The position numbers were made by a program, and so were the translations under genes. Below are positions 1 through 9,984 of a stretch of 64,000 nucleotides of DNA, piece after piece. Each line of letters starts with the position of its first letter. The stretch's first letter is position 1. This DNA comes from Aquila chrysaetos chrysaetos (lineage: Eukaryota; Chordata; Aves; Accipitriformes; Accipitridae): the NCBI RefSeq assembly GCF_900496995.4, contig NC_044027.1:15152743-15216742 (forward strand), given 5' to 3'. The notes beneath the pieces were generated by a model. It had not been told where the DNA came from and did not search any database. It saw only the letters and a program-made list of their open reading frames with translations.

Positions 1-1232
1 TGCCTTCGCCCACGATCCTCTTCCCAGGATTGCGAGAGCGAAGCAGAGGAGCCACAGGTCCCTTGGAGACCCTCCAGGTACACGTGGGACCTAGGGAGAA
101 AGAATAGCACATTCAGCAAAACTGCAGCGATGATGCAATGTGGGTTTGGGCTATTCCAGGGAGAGCACACAAGCTGCAGGCAGCTTTCTGGGGGTCCCTG
201 AGCACTTGGGGTTGCTGCCAGCCCTGGGGCACATGGACCAGAGCTGCCCAGGTCTCCTCCTGTCTGGGGACGGGCTGTAGCACACCCACATCCTTGCCAC
301 ATTATACAAACAACCCCGGCCCCAGGTGGCTCAGCAAAGCTGCAAGGTGAATTGGTGTGAGGGTGCGTTTACCAGGGCTGGTGCTCATTAGCCAGGTTCG
401 TTAGCACTCCCTGGGCAGGTTTTAAATAACAAAGTGGGAGCTGCCTTCTGGGTCAGTCCTGGCTACAGCTGGAGCACTGATTCCTTTCCCTTTCTCTCTT
501 CTTTCCCTTCTGCCCCAATTCTTCCTTCTCTGCTCACAGATCCCCACATGCTGCAGCTGTCCCTACTGGGAACCCACTCTGCAACACCCTGACAGGGAGG
601 TTGAGGCTTCGCTCTCACCATTGTAAATCTCCTGGCACTAGGAGCAGTACCCCAAACTCCTCCGACCTTCCCACCTCCCCCCAAGAAGGCTGTGTCCTCT
701 CCAGCCATGCAGCTCACAGGTAGAGCTGGAGCTCTTTGCTGAGCCCTGGGGAAGCTCCCAGAGCCCTGACAGCTCCATCCATGGTTTATTCTCCTTCGTC
801 TCCTCCATCCTTGGCCCTTCTCTCTTGCTCTCCCACTGAGCCCAGCGTGCAGACTTGTCCCTGCTCTTGTTGGGGACCAGAGCTCTGGAAGGGGACAGCA
901 CTGACTTCCCCACCTGTACTCTGGGCTGCCCCAGCACCTTGGCTCTGCTCGAGACAGGGCACTCGGGCTCCCCATCTTTTATGTGTCTGTCTCCATCCTG
1001 CTGTGCCCTGTTATGGGGCCACATGGATGGAAAAGGGAACTTCTCTGCAACATGGATTTATTTCATCAGTGTGGCCCATTCCCTTCTCTCTCTCTCTTGC
1101 TCTTTTATCTCCTTCTCCTTCCCTATTTCCCTGCCAGGGCTCTCCCCCTCTTTTCCCATCCCCTCCAGCTTTCTTGCCCCCATTTCCCATCCCCTCCTCT
1201 CCCCCCTGTCCTCCCACGTCTTTGCCCTGCAG

Positions 1233-1355
1233 CAGGTAAAGGGTTTTAGCCCACTGTACCAGGCAAAAACCCACTCTCACGTGGCGGAGCATCTACTCGA
1301 CACCTTGGCCTCCTCTCCGAGTACCGGCACTATGTGTGGGACCACCACACAGCAG
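1233..1355 (+). other. Unassigned exon-like segment, 41 codons
   Basis: A long polypyrimidine tract ends in CCCTGCAG|CAGGTAAAG, and 123 nt later there is a donor CAGCAG|GTAAGC. One frame is open throughout (41 codons, phase 0 at both ends); the other two contain stops early. The peptide (LYQAKTHSHVAEHLLDTLAS in the middle) is not one I recognise. It may be an exon of a non-coding RNA or chance. Confidence 0.2.
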
Positions 1356-3429
1356 GTAAGCTGAGCTGTTCCCCCCCCAGCACAAGCCTTTTACTCCCGG
1401 GGAGAGATGCAGGGGATGAGGCTGGCTGCTTCCAGACCCCTGCCCGCGGGATGCAGCCCCTGGGAGCTCCCCGGGCACTGGGGAGACTGGGGCCGGAGCC
1501 GGCTCCCAGGCTGGATTTGTCGCTCCCTCTAGTGGGGACGCGGGATGATGTCCCCGCCGCCGCTCGGGATCCCGGGCCCGGGGGGGGGGCGGCCCGGAGC
1601 AGCCCCCGGGAGCGGCGGGGCTGCTGCCCCTCGGAGAGCAATGCCGCGGACCGTGTTACACCCTATGCCCCTGTTATTCCCGTGGGGAGCGGTGCGTTGT
1701 GCCCCCACGCCAAGTGAAAGCCCCGTGGGAAGTTACACCCCGTGCCTTGCAGCTGTTCCCGGAGGATTGACTCCCCGGCAGGGCTGGATTTTTGGGGGCT
1801 GAGGCTGTGTTTTCTTGAGCAGAGATAGTTAGCGCCCACTGAAATATTTAGGAATTGTGTTAATAATTAAAGAAGAGACTGCACTCAAAAGGGACTTTGT
1901 GTGATCTCATGAGACAGAAGGCACAAATCCAGTCATGAGAAAAACCGCTCACTGAAGTATAGCATTATTTCATAAATTCTCCAAGAAAAGGGGAATGTTG
2001 CAACTCTGGAGATGTTCCAAACAATGGCCTTTGCCTGAGGACTCTCGAAGCGAATCCTGCAGCCCCTGCTAATTGCCAGTTACCATTTCTGACTCTGCAC
2101 GTGTGCGGGATTCGCACGCTGGCTGGGCTGTGATCATCCCATCACAGATCAAAGCCACGCTTCTCAGGGACAGCGAGAGCCTGCTTGCTTACAGCAGGGG
2201 TTGCAGTTCCACCAAAATAACTTATTCTCATCAGCTTCATCGCGTTCGGAAGCAGCTGATGGTTCCTTTGGCGGGGTGAAGCGAGATATTTTTGAACTGT
2301 GAAACAACAGCTGCCTCGCAACACATGGAGCGGAGGAATCAGATGGCTGTGATTGAAGGTTGGAACCATGAACCCGAATGTGTCCATGAACTTACATTCC
2401 TGCCACATCTGTGGTCATTACAAGGGTTTCAAGGTAGGAAACAAAATTATGTGTTAGTTTAAATCTGGACTGAATATTAGGCATTGCAAAATCAATTATT
2501 TTAAAGTACCTTAAAACTCCTTCAAAAAATTTGGGGAAAGTATGGATTTGCCTATCCTTGTTTTCCATTTTGGGGAGGTTTCCCCCTCTTTGTCAGTGCA
2601 GGTCTTGTGGCTAACTCCAGCCTCAAATATCTGGCTGAGTTTGTCCCCAAAGCAGACTGTGGTTTTCATGACTGGACGTACTAGAATGAATGAAATGGCA
2701 TTTTCAAAAGAGAGTGGGGTTTGTTGCTAAAATATCTGGATCACCTCTGCAGAGGTTTGTCTCTAGCGTTGTTTGGGATAATTGCTGATCTTCAGATCTG
2801 GAGTGAAATAAGATTGATACATATTTGTGTAATCCAGTGATCTGCCTATGAATTGTCATGAGTCAGGCAGGTTAATCTAACACAGGCATGCGTTGCCTTT
2901 CTTAGAAATATTCCTTGTGTTTTGAGATACGCCTTCCAGGTCCTTATGCCAAATAACTGGATTCTCTTATTTGTCTTGATGTTTTTTTCTAACCTCTTTG
3001 AAAAAGGGGGCTTTGACAGAGCAAACAAAGGTGCTGACTACAAAAGCAGATGCTCCTAGCAGTGTTTTTCTGTGTGTTCTAGGAGAGGTGTTGCATTGAA
3101 AAAAACAGGTCTTCGTCTGGCAAAACTTTAGTACTTGCATCTCCATCTTCCTGTTTTCTCCTCTTTTCTGAGTGTGCTGAAAACTCAGCACGTCACCAAC
3201 AATCTTTGGAGCCTTTTGAAGAACACAAACTGTCACTTTGTGAGAAAGATGCATTGTGCTGCTTGAGTTTTTCTTGAACCTCTTGCTATTTAGGCAACCA
3301 AGGCTGTGCGAGGACTTCTAAGTGGATGTAGTAAGAAAGAGTTTGGGCTTTAAAAGCTGCCCAAAGAACAGCCTTGTTAGCTTCTGAACAGCACAGCCAG
3401 AGGGAAAATCACCAAGCCAGGATGAGCAG

Positions 3430-3530
3430 AAGCAGTAGTCTCATTTTGCAGTTATACACAAGGAAAAACTGAAGTCATGCCTGATGAAGTGCCTCCAAAA
3501 CACTTGCAGTATCAGGCAACCAGTATTTGG
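3430..3530 (-). mobile_element. Possible MIR-like SINE remnant, reverse orientation
   Basis: CTCATTTTGCAGTTATACAC then AAGGAAAAACTGAAGTCATG resembles the reverse complement of a MIR 3' half (ATTTTACAGATGAGGAAACT type). The support is weak. Confidence 0.35.
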
Positions 3531-4517
3531 TTCTCATTGCAAGCAAAGCTCAGTGCTAAAGCCAGCTGAAAGCAATTCACTTCTCATTGGAAGAATAGTT
3601 TCTTCCTTTTAATCAACTCTGTTTTAAATGATTTCCTTTTATAGAGCCTTAAATAGTCATTTTGGTTTGTCCTTCAGGCAGCCAGCATTCGCTCACGAAG
3701 AATGGCGTGGGACTGCAGACTTTAAAAGGACAAACAATAGTCTGGCAAACAGAAATGCTTCAATGGCATCTTGTTTTTATACAGAGCCTGCAACTCCCAA
3801 GGGCTGCAAAGGAATAAAGAAAAAGAACAGCCTCTACCTGATGCAGCAGCTATGAGGAGCAATAACTAACTGCTTGAATCTGCTCTCATCTGGGAAATTG
3901 GGGGGCAGGGGGGAATAGCAGATAAGGCCACAGCAGGGGGCACCCAGTCTCCCCTGCAGTAGGAAGGAACTGGAGTTGGTGGCTTTGTCCTGCCTCGATG
4001 GTGAGATTTGGCGGAGAGTGAGAATGGGTCCATCTTAACTAAAGCATGTTTTTTCACACCTACCTGTAAAGTAAATCTTTGTACATATAATGGTTCAGCA
4101 ATCTGAAGGCCAGAGATGGATTTGATACCCTGTGAATTGCTCAGCTATTCAACAAATCCTGGGAAAAAAACTAAGACTCTACAAACTGACTCTGAAAGCA
4201 GAGCTATCATAAGTGCATTGCAAGATGCAAGATACTTAAAGCAGATGCACGGAAGGGACCATGCCATGAGTTAGTGCGAGTTAAGAGTGAACGTAGTGTT
4301 GCAGTCTTTGCTTTCCCTGATCGCATTTAACCCAGTTTGGAGTAAAGGCCAAAATTCCTGGGTTTTTATACTCTTTTCCCATTCCCAGTATTTCATGCTC
4401 TATTTCAGCTTAGAGAGGTGCAAGGCTTCAGCTTCCTGTGTTATCAGAACACCTCTTTATTCTTCTTAACAAGTTTATGAAAACATCTCCATTGATATGA
4501 GGCCTTAAATAAAAGGG

Positions 4518-5104
4518 TGTCCTGGTTTTGGCTGGGATAGAGTTAATTGTCTTCCTAGTAGCTGATATAGTGCTATGTTTTGGATTCAGTATGAGAAGAA
4601 TGTTGATAACACACTGATGTTTTCAGTTGTTACTAAGTAGGGTTTATAATAAGTCAAGGATTTTTCAGCTTCTCATGCCCAGCCAGCAAGAAGGCTGGAG
4701 GGGCACAAGGACTTGGGAGGGGATGCAACCAGGACAGCTGACCCAAACTGGCCGAAGGAGCATTCCATACCATGTGACGTCATGGCCAGTGTATAAACTG
4801 GGGGGAGTTGGCCTGGGAGGGATCGCTGCTTGGGAACTAACTGGGCATCAGTCGGTGAGTGGTGAGCAATTGCATTGTGCATCACTTGTTTTGTATATTC
4901 CAATCCTTTTATTACTATTGTCATTTTGTTATTGTTATTATTATCATTATTAGTTTCTTCCTTTCTGTTCTATTAAACTGTTCTTATCTCAACCGACAAG
5001 TTTTACCTTGTTCCTTCTGATTCTCTCCCCCATCCCACTGGGTGGGGGGAAATGGGTGAGCGGCTGTGTGGTGCTTAGTTGCTGGCTGGGGTTAAACCAC
5101 GAGT
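4518..5104 (+). mobile_element. Solo LTR of an avian endogenous retrovirus, about 590 bp
   Basis: The element begins TGTCCTGGTTTTGGCTGGGA and ends GGGGTTAAACCACGA, boundaries I recognise from abundant avian solo LTRs. A TATA-like box (GTATAAACT, about 4,791) and an ATTAAA signal (about 4,971) place U3 and R in + orientation. An ATT/ATC-rich microsatellite sits at 4,912-4,952. No gag, pol or env sequence adjoins it, so it is a solo LTR left by recombination. Flanks AAGGG and GAGGG (4,513-4,517 and 5,105-5,109) may be a 5-bp target duplication with one change. The exact 3' end is uncertain by a few bases. Confidence 0.85.
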
Positions 5105-7883
5105 GAGGGGAAAAAAAAAAACCTTTTATATTTGAGACCCAATGTCCCTTTGTTCTGTTTGAGGTCTAGCTTTCAAAGCATTTCCGTATATTTGGATAGC
5201 ACAGCATTGTACATGGGATTACAGAGAACTGCCAGAGCTACTCATGTCTTCTCTCCCACCTCTCACATATGACAGCTCAACTCTATTGATGTTCTTGCTG
5301 ACTGGGTTTTGGGTCCTAAGGCCCTGTTCGCTTAGTTGCAGGCTTGAATTTCCTTGTAGCTCTCTCATCTGAGCTAATGAAGTCAGTGCAGGCACGAGGC
5401 ATTCTTGATTTAGACAGAATTGAATGTGAAGTGGATTTTCACACTTCAGGGCATAAACCAGCTCCTACCTCATGGGATTAGAAACCACAGTCTCCCGTGG
5501 ACAGGTTACTCCACAACTGTCCGCCGCGTGTTTCTTCTGCAACAGGTGATGTTGGCTGCTGTCTGAGACAGATGGAAAACTAGAAGGACCGTGACCTGAC
5601 CTGGTAAGGTAAATGTGCACTTTGTGTGTGCTGAATGGCCTCTGGATAGGGATTGCTTTGCTTTTTCCAAAGCGATTGTGGAGTTTTGTGAATGACTGCA
5701 ATGGCAGAAAGGCCCTGCCTTGCGCTGCAGGCTGCCATTTACAGCTGAGCAAAGTGATACCAAAATGGCACAGCAGCATTTAGCCTTCAGTTTGCTCCAC
5801 TGTAAATCACGCTGCATGATGCCAGCCATGGTCAGGGATTTATAGATTCGGAGCTAATTTTTGTAGAAGCTGTGGAATATAATAGTAATTCTGTACTTTC
5901 TAGGAAGCCCTAGACCACAAGACATTTCTGTAGATGCAAATTCTATACTAGGGCTGTAAGCCTTCTTCAATGGTTATTTTCTGTTTGACAGGATTCTTCA
6001 TTAGTGGAGGGATGAAGCACACAGCAGGGTTTCTGCTCTCACTTGTAATTAATCCTGGGAAGAGGAAGCAGGACTCTTCCTGCTGCAAGAGAGTTTGACA
6101 CTCTTGTCCAGGGAATAATTTGCCAAGCTCTCTGGAACAGGTCAAAAATCAGAGTGGGTGAGCAGTCCTTCCAGAATGGATCCTGTGTAGAGCTGTGCAT
6201 TGAACTTTATCCAACTGAAACCTGTTCATCTGTCTCTGCACGAATCTCTTCTTGCTGTTGACACTCCTCCCCCACAGACTGTTGCAGGTCTAATCCCACC
6301 AGCTCTCATTTTACACCAGTTGTTTTGGTTTATACACAGGCAGGTGAAAGCTGGTGCAGGTCTTCTGAAGAACAGCACAGGAATTCATCACCTCATGCCA
6401 AGGTCTAATGGCATCCCTGTGGACCAGGATGTAGTGGAGCCATGCTCTTCCCTTTGGTGGTAGGGACAGATTATGTCCTTTCACTATTCAGATCGTGCCC
6501 AGCTTTGAACAGTGAGGGCAAGAGAAGGCCAACCCCAACACAGTCCTGAGCCATGAGACTTGCAAAGCTCCATAGAGTTGGCCTCGGTGCGCTGCTGGGC
6601 ACAGGTGGAAAAGCCATGAATTTGTGGGGGCTGCAGTGTACACACCTGGTAATGAATGTAGAATTGTCTTTCATTTGTTTACTTTGGCCTTTTGATCTCC
6701 ACAACAGGTTGCATTAATTTTTTCTTTAATTGGCACATCTGTTCCCTTGGCCTTGGATTGTTGCCTTGGAGATGCACAAGAGACCTTCAGAGAACTGCTT
6801 ATTACAGCAGCAGGTGTGCATAACGCTGACCTGGACAAGCCTGCATGAATCACCTGCAAATGGTGTAGGTTGTAGGTGGCTGCATGAATCATTGAAAGTG
6901 AGGGGATCCCACATTGCCTGATCTCCCAAAGGGCAACATTAATGCCTTTGGGTGCTGCTTGTTACTGTGCATCAACAGCATATAGTACAAGATGGTTCAG
7001 TCTCCTCTTCCTCCTCAGCTGACATGGGCTGTGAAACAGCATGGTGCTGCAGAGTAGGGTGGCTGAATGTGAGAAGCTGCAGCCCAAATCAGAGGCACTC
7101 TTTGGAAATCTGGCTCACCTGTAGCTTCTCACATGGAGGACAGTGAGGTTTGTATGGGCAGGGAGCAAGTTAGAAGAGCTATTTGTATTTGTGTGTGTGT
7201 GTGCTTGCGTGTACTTGTCTGACCGATGGAGAAAGAAAAAACCAAACACACCAGACTAATGCCCCAGCTGCCCCGTGAGTTGTTGTGAGTGGGAGTTTGC
7301 TAATGTGAGGAAGGAGGGTGGGCTCCTCTGTGCGAGAGGCTATAAGGAGAGAAGTGGAGGGCATTGGCCTGCTGTCTCTAGACAGAAAAAACCTGCTGCA
7401 GGAAAGATGAGACGAGACGCCAAAGGGGCAGGAGTAGAGTATAATACTTTGATACCCAGAAAAGGAGAGGATCTGACAACCAGATGATGGTTTTCAGCAG
7501 TGCTGGTGTGTCTCTTGGTAGCTCAGTGCCTGGCAACTTCGATAGCAGCGCAGATCAACTGTAGGAACATCCCATATGGTCCAGAAAGCTGTTCATGCAT
7601 TTCCTCCCTCTGCATTACTCTTGATGACTGTTTGAGATCAGACACATCTCTCATGAGCAGCGATCCAGGTGCCAGGCCTTATGCTGTTCATGTAGCCTGG
7701 GGAGAGGTGGGGACCGTTCCTCCTGAGGCATTGCCTGCACCAGGAAAACGTGCTGCAAAATCTCTCTAAAGCCACCTTCCCTTCATGGGCAAGGACGTGC
7801 AGGGTGACAGCACATGGCTGGTGACCCATGAATAAGCTAGAGTGCACTTGCAAGAGGCCAGCAAATGCCCAGGTGCTTGTCCC
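5105..7883. other. Intergenic DNA; nothing recognised
   Basis: AT-average sequence with short scattered open frames on both strands and a small GT run at about 7,190-7,202. I see no coding signature, RNA gene or further mobile element that I can name. Confidence 0.6.
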
Positions 7884-7955
7884 ACATGTATATTATACAC
7901 GTACACAGACACATGTATATTATACACGTACACAGACACATGTATATATGCGTGT
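7884..7955 (+). repeat. 27-bp minisatellite, about 2.6 copies
   Basis: The unit ACATGTATATTATACACGTA plus CACAGAC starts at 7,884, 7,911 and 7,938 with no visible differences in the first two copies. Each unit contains an almost perfect 9-bp inverted repeat (ACATGTATA/TATACACGT, one mismatch) and runs into a GT-rich tail. It lies upstream of the PRRC2B promoter. Confidence 0.85.
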
Positions 7956-8599
7956 GTGTGCCATTTTTGCAAACTGCTGGACAGTCCGTAAGAAATAAAT
8001 GCATGCATACATACCTGCAGTCTGGCCTTTTATCGCAAAATGTCACCCTGATAGACAGCCATGTGAGTTTGTTACAGGGAAGGAGAATGAAAGAGAGAAT
8101 GGTCTGCCCTTGTGTGCAAAGAGACCGCATCTACGAGCTACAAAAGATCCCCTGGGCAGAGGAACTTCACTTCATTGCAACTTCTACAACAGTATCTTTA
8201 GGGCCAGCTTCTGGCCAGGAACGCTGCTCGCATCATGTCGACCTGAAGCTCTTTTCGGCCCGAGCAGGGACTGTGTTTGCCTCGTGAGGCTACTTGTATT
8301 TTATGGCTGGGTAGAGTTTTTTGGGCTGGGAGAGTTTGCCTTGCTCTACTGCATTCATTTCCATCATCATTAATGAGAGAACAAAATTAATATGTATTTC
8401 TGGACTGAAGTCCTTCCAAGGTGCAGCTCTTCTCGGTTGCCTTTGAACCTGCTGCCCACGAAGCCGGCTCAGCAGCAGGCTGACTTCGTGATTATTTTCC
8501 AGCCCTGCTCCTGCCGGACAGAAATCCCCTTGGCCCCGTCACTGACCCGTGGCCCTAACCGGGGTCCCCACAGCGAGGAAGCAAAAACTTGAGGGAAAA
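7956..8599. other. Intergenic DNA leading into the PRRC2B CpG island
   Basis: No gene is recognised. GC content rises from about 8,430 onwards. Regulatory function for PRRC2B is possible from position only. Confidence 0.5.
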
Positions 8600-8949
8600 G
8601 CCTCCCGGAGTGTCCCCGACGCGGGTGGTTCGAGCTGGGCTGGCTGTAAGGGGGATGAACCCTACAGCGACGAGCTCGGCGTCTCCCTCAGCACCGTGGG
8701 GTGCCCCCCGCTCCTCCCGCTGCCTCCACCTCAGCCCGCCCTGATGGCTCTGAGGGAAGATCTCCCTCACGGCCCTCGGGGCCGGCCGGGCGCCTGCTCC
8801 GGGTTTGCGGGGTGGAGAAGAGGGGTCGGGTCCGGAGGCAGCCGCCATGACCGCGGCTCTGCCCCTTTCGCCTGCCCTCACCCCTCAGCATCCTCCCGCC
8901 TCTTCTCCCCCCCCCCCGCCTCCATCTTGGGCCGCCCCTGCGGCGCCGG

Positions 8950-9194
8950 CGGGGCCCTGCAGGGGGAGCTGTGCGGAGGGCGGCGGCAGGCGGCGGCGCG
9001 GCGCCCTCCCGCGCGGGATTGACAGGCCGGGCCGGGGGAGGAGGGGGAGGAGGAGGGAGCGGCAGCGAGAGCCCGTATCGCCCCGCATCCCGCCGCCGCC
9101 GCCGCGCAATCCGCCGCCATCCGCCGCGCCCCTCGCCCATCGTCCCTCCGCACCCGGCTCCCCAGGCATTCCCGGCTCCCCGCCACCACCACAG
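8950..9194 (+). other. PRRC2B: PRRC2B non-coding exon 1 (5' UTR), 5' end approximate
   Basis: The exon is inferred from the CpG island plus a donor CAG|GTGGGT after 9,194. A second, stronger donor, CG|GTGAGT, follows at 9,243, so the exon may instead end at 9,242. The segment is CCG-rich and contains no ATG between about 9,000 and 9,242. Coding begins in exon 2, 15 kb downstream, as in mammalian PRRC2B. The start coordinate is a guess. Confidence 0.55.
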
Positions 9195-9754
9195 GTGGGT
9201 ATCGGGGGCCGGCGGCGGCGGCGGCCGCGGATATTTGGGGCGGTGAGTGGGGCCCGGGGGGGGGGGGGGGGAAGGAGGAGGAAGGGGAGGGAGAGGGAAG
9301 GTGGGACGAGGCAGCCCTAAAATGGAGCCGGAGCCAGCGGCTGCCTGCGGCTGCGGCACCCCGCGGCCTCCCGCCTCGGCCCGGCGCGGGGGAGGAGGCG
9401 GTGCAGCCCTGGCGGGTCCCCCGAGCCGGGGAGGGGGGGGGTCTGGCGGCGGGGGCGAGCCCCCCATTTCGGGGCTGTTGTAGCCGCCTGTGTTTATTGT
9501 GCGACACCCCCCCACCCCCCCCCGCTCCCCTCCGCCGCGGGGATGGAGGCACCAGGGGCAGCCGCGGGGCCTGGCCCGGCCGTTCCCGGCCCCATCCCCG
9601 CTGAGGGCCGCGGTGAGGCCCGGGGAAAGCGGGGGGGGGGGGGCTGGCGGGGACCGCCTGGGCTTAGGGCCCGTTGTCCGGGCTCCTGCCCCCGGGCCGG
9701 GGGAGGCCTGCTGCGGCGGGGGGGGGGGTCCCTGTGTGCGGCGGGGCTGGAGCT

Positions 9755-9774
9755 CCCCCCCCCCCCCCCCCCCC
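9755..9774 (+). repeat. Poly(C) run, 20 bases
   Basis: A homopolymer C run lies in the GC-rich island of early intron 1, with further G runs at 9,257-9,270, 9,631-9,642 and 9,719-9,728. Such runs are error-prone in sequencing, so lengths may be unreliable. Confidence 0.85.
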
Positions 9775-9957
9775 ACTCCGCCGCCGCCCCGCTCCCCGGA
9801 GGGGTGCAGCAGGGGTTGGGGGCGAGGGAAAGCGAGGGCTGGGGAGAGGGGGGAGCTCCCCGCTGCAAAGGCAGGTTGTTTTTCTTCATCGTCTGGAGTG
9901 TGACACAAAGATATTTTTGTCGCGCCGTGTGTGTGTGTCTCAGCAAAACAAGGAGGG

Positions 9958-9984
9958 GTGTGTGTGTGTGTGTGTGTGTGTGTG
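9958..9984 (+). repeat. (GT)n microsatellite at the start of PRRC2B intron 1
   Basis: An uninterrupted GT dinucleotide run of 13 units ends in GCGC. A second, shorter GT patch precedes it at about 9,928-9,939. Confidence 0.9.

Larger units (their letters stand above)
1..4517. other. Intergenic DNA upstream of PRRC2B; no confident gene
   Basis: In human, PLPP7 lies upstream of PRRC2B, but I see no PLPP7 coding sequence here; its 3' end may lie left of the window. The open frames are short, overlapping on both strands and lack recognisable motifs. A C/T-rich tract at about 1,090-1,230 precedes the exon-like segment at 1,233. GC-rich sequence at 1,430-1,700 is CpG-containing but has no gene assigned. 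Confidence 0.6.
8600..9900 (+). promoter_or_regulatory. PRRC2B: CpG island and probable TATA-less promoter of PRRC2B
   Basis: Base composition changes abruptly here to very G+C- and CpG-rich DNA, with long G and C runs. A CCATCTT (YY1-type) motif lies at about 8,927 and GC boxes are frequent; I see no TATA box at a suitable place. This is the usual architecture of a housekeeping promoter. It ends just downstream of the likely first donor sites (9,195 and 9,243) and is the only such island upstream of exon 2, so it is assigned to PRRC2B. I infer transcription starts somewhere around 8,920-9,060; the sequence alone cannot fix the base. Long open frames on both strands here are a by-product of high GC content, not genes. 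Confidence 0.8.

Noticed and set aside
865..1240. Overlapping plus-strand frames in the C/T-rich stretch
   Set aside because: Low-complexity Ser/Pro/Leu peptides from a pyrimidine tract; no start context or domain.
2367..2432. Short ATG frame with a CHIC motif (HSCHICGHYKGFK) before an AAG|GTAGGA donor-like site
   Set aside because: Only 22 codons before the donor-like site, a single Cys pair and no supporting exon nearby; most likely chance.
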